Shown piece after piece: positions 61,395 through 64,000 of a DNA stretch of 64,000 nucleotides. The position numbers and the translations under genes were made by a program. Positions within the stretch are counted from its first letter, which is position 1. Every line of letters starts with the position of its first letter. The notes beneath the pieces were generated by a model. The model saw only the letters and a program-made list of their open reading frames with translations. It did not search any database and had not been told where the DNA came from. This stretch comes from Halalkalibacter akibai JCM 9157 (GTDB lineage: Bacteria > Bacillota > Bacilli > Bacillales > Bacillaceae_D): NCBI RefSeq assembly GCF_000513135.1, contig NZ_BAUV01000001.1:62001-126000 (forward strand). The letters are read 5' to 3'.

Positions 61395-63794
61395 TTGAAT
61401 GAAGATCAAATTCAACAATTATTAAATTTTTTTCGCGAGAAAGCGGAAAAGCCTCTTTCCATACAAGAAATAGAGGAAGAGTTTAAAGTAGAAGGCAGTG
61501 ACTCTTTTAAAGAGCTAGTAAAAGCATTGAATGAGCTTGAAAACCGAGGGCAAATCGTTCGCACTAGAACGGATCGTTACGGTATTCCTGAGAAAATGAA
61601 TCTCGTCCGTGGGCGTGTACAAGGTCATGCAAAAGGATTTGCTTTTATTATCCCTGAAGTTGAAGGAATGGATGATGTTTACGTCACGAGCGGGGACATG
61701 AATAGTGCGATGAATGGGGACACGGTTCTCGTTCGTTTAAATCAAAAAAGCTCAGGTTCAAGACCTGAGGGGCAGGTTATCCGCATCATTGAGCGTGGAA
61801 CAACCGAAGTAGTCGGGCTTTTCTCTGATCAAGGATCTTACGGGTTTGTGATCGCTGATGATAAGCGAGTTGCCAATGATATTTTTATCCCAAAAGAAAA
61901 TACTCAAGGTGCCGTTGATGGCCATAAAGTTGTTGTAAAGATTATTAAATACCCTGAAGGTAGAATGAGTGCAGAGGGGAAAGTCATTAAAGTACTTGGT
62001 CATAAAAATGACCCAGGAATGGACATCCTTTCAATCATTTACAAGCACGGAATTCCAATTGAATTCCCAGATGAAGTGATTGCTCAAGCGAACTCAGTTC
62101 CAGATCAAATTGATCCAGCTGATCTTAAAGATCGTCGTGATTTACGTAACGAAACGATCGTAACGATTGACGGCGCAGACGCAAAAGATTTAGATGATGC
62201 GGTACATGTTAGAAAATTAGAAAATGGAAACTATTTGCTTGGTGTTTCCATTGCAGACGTGACTCATTATGTAAAAGAAGGATCTCCTATTGATTTAGAA
62301 GCGGCTGACCGTGCAACAAGTGTATACTTAGTCGACCGAGTCATCCCGATGATTCCACATCGCTTATCCAATGGGATTTGTAGTTTAAATCCAAAAGTCG
62401 ACCGCCTGACTTTGACTTGTGAAATGGAAATCGACTCAAACGGTCATGTTGTCAAACATGAAATTTTCCAAAGTGTAATTAAAACGACGGAACGAATGAC
62501 GTACTTTGATGTTAATAAAATTTTAGTTGATAAAGATGAGGAAACTCGTGCTAATTATGAATCTCTTGTGCCGTTCTTTGAGGAAATGGAAACATTAGCG
62601 GCGATTCTTCGCAAAAAGCGTTTTGACCGTGGAGCGATTGACTTTGACTTCAAAGAAGCAAAAGTGCTTGTTGACGAAGAAGGAAAAGCAACGGATGTTG
62701 TTTTGAGAACGCGTTCTGTAGCGGAAAAATTAATTGAAGAATTCATGTTAGCAGCAAACGAAACTGTTGCCGAACATTTCCACTGGTTAAAGCTTCCGTT
62801 CGTTTACCGAATTCACGAAGATCCAGACTCTGAGAAGTTAGCTAAGTTCCTTGAATTCATTACGAACTTTGGTTATGTGGTTCGTGGGAGTGCGAATACC
62901 GTTCATCCACGCGCACTTCAGAAGCTGTTAGAAGAAATCAAGGGCGAGCCGGAAGAAACGGTTATTAGTACGGTCATGCTTCGTTCGATGCAACAAGCCA
63001 AATATGATGTGAATAGCCTTGGACACTTTGGTTTATCAACCGAGTTCTACACGCATTTTACATCTCCAATTAGACGTTATCCTGACTTACTTGTTCACCG
63101 CTTAATTCGTGAATATTTAATAAAAGGAAATGTTGATCAAGAAACACAGGAACGAATGAATGCGAAGCTTCCTGACTTAACTCGTCATGCATCAGAAATG
63201 GAAAGACGTGCCGTTGAAGCAGAGCGTGACACAGATAGTGTGAAAAAAGCTCAGTATATGGAAGATAAAATTGGTGAAGTATTCACAGGTATGATTAGTG
63301 GTGTGACGAACTTTGGAATGTTCGTTGAACTAGAAAACACAATTGAAGGACTTGTCCATGTTAGTTACTTAACGGACGACTATTATCACTATGACCAAAA
63401 ATCATATGCGATGATTGGTGAACGCACCGGTAAACAGTTCCGCATCGGTGACGAAATTGAAGTAAAAGTAACAAACGTAAACGTTGATGAAGCTTCAATT
63501 GACTTTGAAGTCGTTGGCATGAAGCCTAGAGAGCGCCGTGAACCGAGAGATCGTCCGAAAGTTATCATCGGCGGTAAACGTGAAAACCGTGGCGGTGGTG
63601 GCCGTGGTGGCGCGTCAGAAGGAAAAGGACGTGGATCTGGTTCAAGTGGCGGCAAAGGTCGAGGTGCTGGAAGTGGACGCGTTGGCAAGGAAGAAGCCAA
63701 GCCAGGTGAGAAAACAGGTGGCGGACGCAAAAAGAAAAAGTTTTTCGAAAATGCGCCAAGTGCGAAACGGAAAAAAGGGAAACGTCGTAAATAA
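61395..63794 (+). CDS. rnr: Ribonuclease R
   Basis: A 799-residue 3'-5' exoribonuclease. N-terminal winged helix (about 1-60), cold-shock domains ([36 protein letters not shown]), RNB catalytic domain with [16 protein letters not shown] acidic cluster, [24 protein letters not shown], then an S1 domain ([24 protein letters not shown]). After ~residue 715 comes a Gly/Arg/Lys-rich tail ([22 protein letters not shown]). TTG start, 8 bases after AAGGAG. Works with tmRNA-SmpB on defective mRNAs; smpB follows. Confidence 0.96.
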   Translation: MNEDQIQQLLNFFREKAEKPLSIQEIEEEFKVEGSDSFKELVKALNELENRGQIVRTRTDRYGIPEKMNLVRGRVQGHAKGFAFIIPEVEGMDDVYVTSGDMNSAMNGDTVLVRLNQKSSGSRPEGQVIRIIERGTTEVVGLFSDQGSYGFVIADDKRVANDIFIPKENTQGAVDGHKVVVKIIKYPEGRMSAEGKVIKVLGHKNDPGMDILSIIYKHGIPIEFPDEVIAQANSVPDQIDPADLKDRRDLRNETIVTIDGADAKDLDDAVHVRKLENGNYLLGVSIADVTHYVKEGSPIDLEAADRATSVYLVDRVIPMIPHRLSNGICSLNPKVDRLTLTCEMEIDSNGHVVKHEIFQSVIKTTERMTYFDVNKILVDKDEETRANYESLVPFFEEMETLAAILRKKRFDRGAIDFDFKEAKVLVDEEGKATDVVLRTRSVAEKLIEEFMLAANETVAEHFHWLKLPFVYRIHEDPDSEKLAKFLEFITNFGYVVRGSANTVHPRALQKLLEEIKGEPEETVISTVMLRSMQQAKYDVNSLGHFGLSTEFYTHFTSPIRRYPDLLVHRLIREYLIKGNVDQETQERMNAKLPDLTRHASEMERRAVEAERDTDSVKKAQYMEDKIGEVFTGMISGVTNFGMFVELENTIEGLVHVSYLTDDYYHYDQKSYAMIGERTGKQFRIGDEIEVKVTNVNVDEASIDFEVVGMKPRERREPRDRPKVIIGGKRENRGGGGRGGASEGKGRGSGSSGGKGRGAGSGRVGKEEAKPGEKTGGGRKKKKFFENAPSAKRKKGKRRK

Positions 63795-63797
63795 TCA

Positions 63798-63846
63798 AAG
63801 AATGGCGAAAACTTCTCTGATAGAGAAATTGACGCCATTCTTTCAT
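63798..63846 (+). terminator. Hairpin between rnr and smpB
   Basis: AAGAATGGCG/CGCCATTCTT with inner TTCTCT/AGAGAA. The T-run is short, so partial termination or mRNA processing is more likely than a full stop. Confidence 0.65.
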
Positions 63847-63892
63847 GTTTGCTATCATTAGGATTATGTCGTGAAGCAAAAGGGTGTAGCAA

Positions 63893-64000
63893 ATGGCTGT
63901 TAAAGATAAAGATCGAAATGTTATTGCTCAGAACAAACGAGCATCTCATGATTATTTTATTGAAGAAACGTATGAGGCAGGTATGGTGTTAAAGGGAACA
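63893..64000 (+). CDS. smpB: SsrA-binding protein SmpB, 3' cut by window
   Basis: The first 36 codons are present: [20 protein letters not shown] followed by [16 protein letters not shown], the canonical SmpB start ([20 protein letters not shown]). It binds tmRNA and brings it to stalled ribosomes. AAAGGGTG lies upstream. The ssrA gene is expected beyond the window. Confidence 0.95.
   Translation, partial: MAVKDKDRNVIAQNKRASHDYFIEETYEAGMVLKGT

Overview
The window is a chromosomal segment from a Firmicute of the Bacillaceae, most likely an alkaliphile-type Bacillus relative (the species is my inference). Evidence is Bacillus subtilis-like gene order (hprK-lgt-yvoD-ppaX-yvoF-his operon; trxB, yvcI-rapZ-yvcK-whiA-crh; clpP, sigL, cggR-gapA-pgk-tpiA-gpmI-eno; secG-yvaK-rnr-smpB), GGAGG-type ribosome binding sites, a CtsR operator at clpP, a CggR operator at cggR, a cre-like site at sigL and an SspH-type spore protein. 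No rRNA, tRNA, transposase or CRISPR array was seen.

Layout. 1-9.4 kb is accessory: two P-loop kinase paralogues near its ends, a TetR/SMR efflux pair, small unknown genes, a glycosyltransferase made of two tandem copies of one domain, and a CDP-glucose pathway (rfbF, rfbG, a reductase/epimerase). 9.4-13.9 kb is an HxlR-regulated-looking set of three aldo/keto reductases around a frameshifted epimerase. 14.2-18.2 kb is the hprK-lgt-yvoD-ppaX-yvoF operon. 18.2-19.9 kb is mostly non-coding and holds REP-like palindromes and a tight cluster of DnaA boxes. 19.9-26.3 kb is a complete histidine operon (hisZGDBHAFIE). 26.5-33.4 kb holds a frameshifted DUF4177 gene, a TPR gene, trxB, and nudix-rapZ-yvcK-whiA-crh. 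33.6-36.9 kb holds clpP, sigL and a glutaredoxin-like gene. 37-44.1 kb is the glycolytic operon cggR-gapA-pgk-tpiA-gpmI-eno, followed by a 52-bp tandem array of small palindromes. 46-56.9 kb is an accessory catabolic island: a cyclase, two paralogous FAD oxidases, an NMT1/THI5-type ABC transporter, a creatininase-family hydrolase, two cytosine-deaminase-type amidohydrolases and a WrbA-like flavoprotein. 57-64 kb has an M48 protease fused to ankyrin repeats, a Gln-rich coiled-coil protein, sspH, secG, two esterases, rnr and the start of smpB.

How it fits together. HprK/P and Crh are the carbon-catabolite sensing arm, and CggR and a cre-like site at sigL are outputs of the same network. The 46-57 kb island looks like uptake and ring opening/deamination of a nitrogen heterocycle, but its permease, second FAD oxidase and first deaminase all carry frameshifts, and that deaminase also lacks a metal-ligand His, so the route may be decaying. 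I count five frameshifts, all in accessory or non-essential genes and none in the syntenic core. Non-coding DNA is rich in repeats: at least eight copies of a structured ~120-bp element with compensatory stem changes, TAGCGAA/CCGCTAA-type repeats, and a 193-bp tandem duplication.
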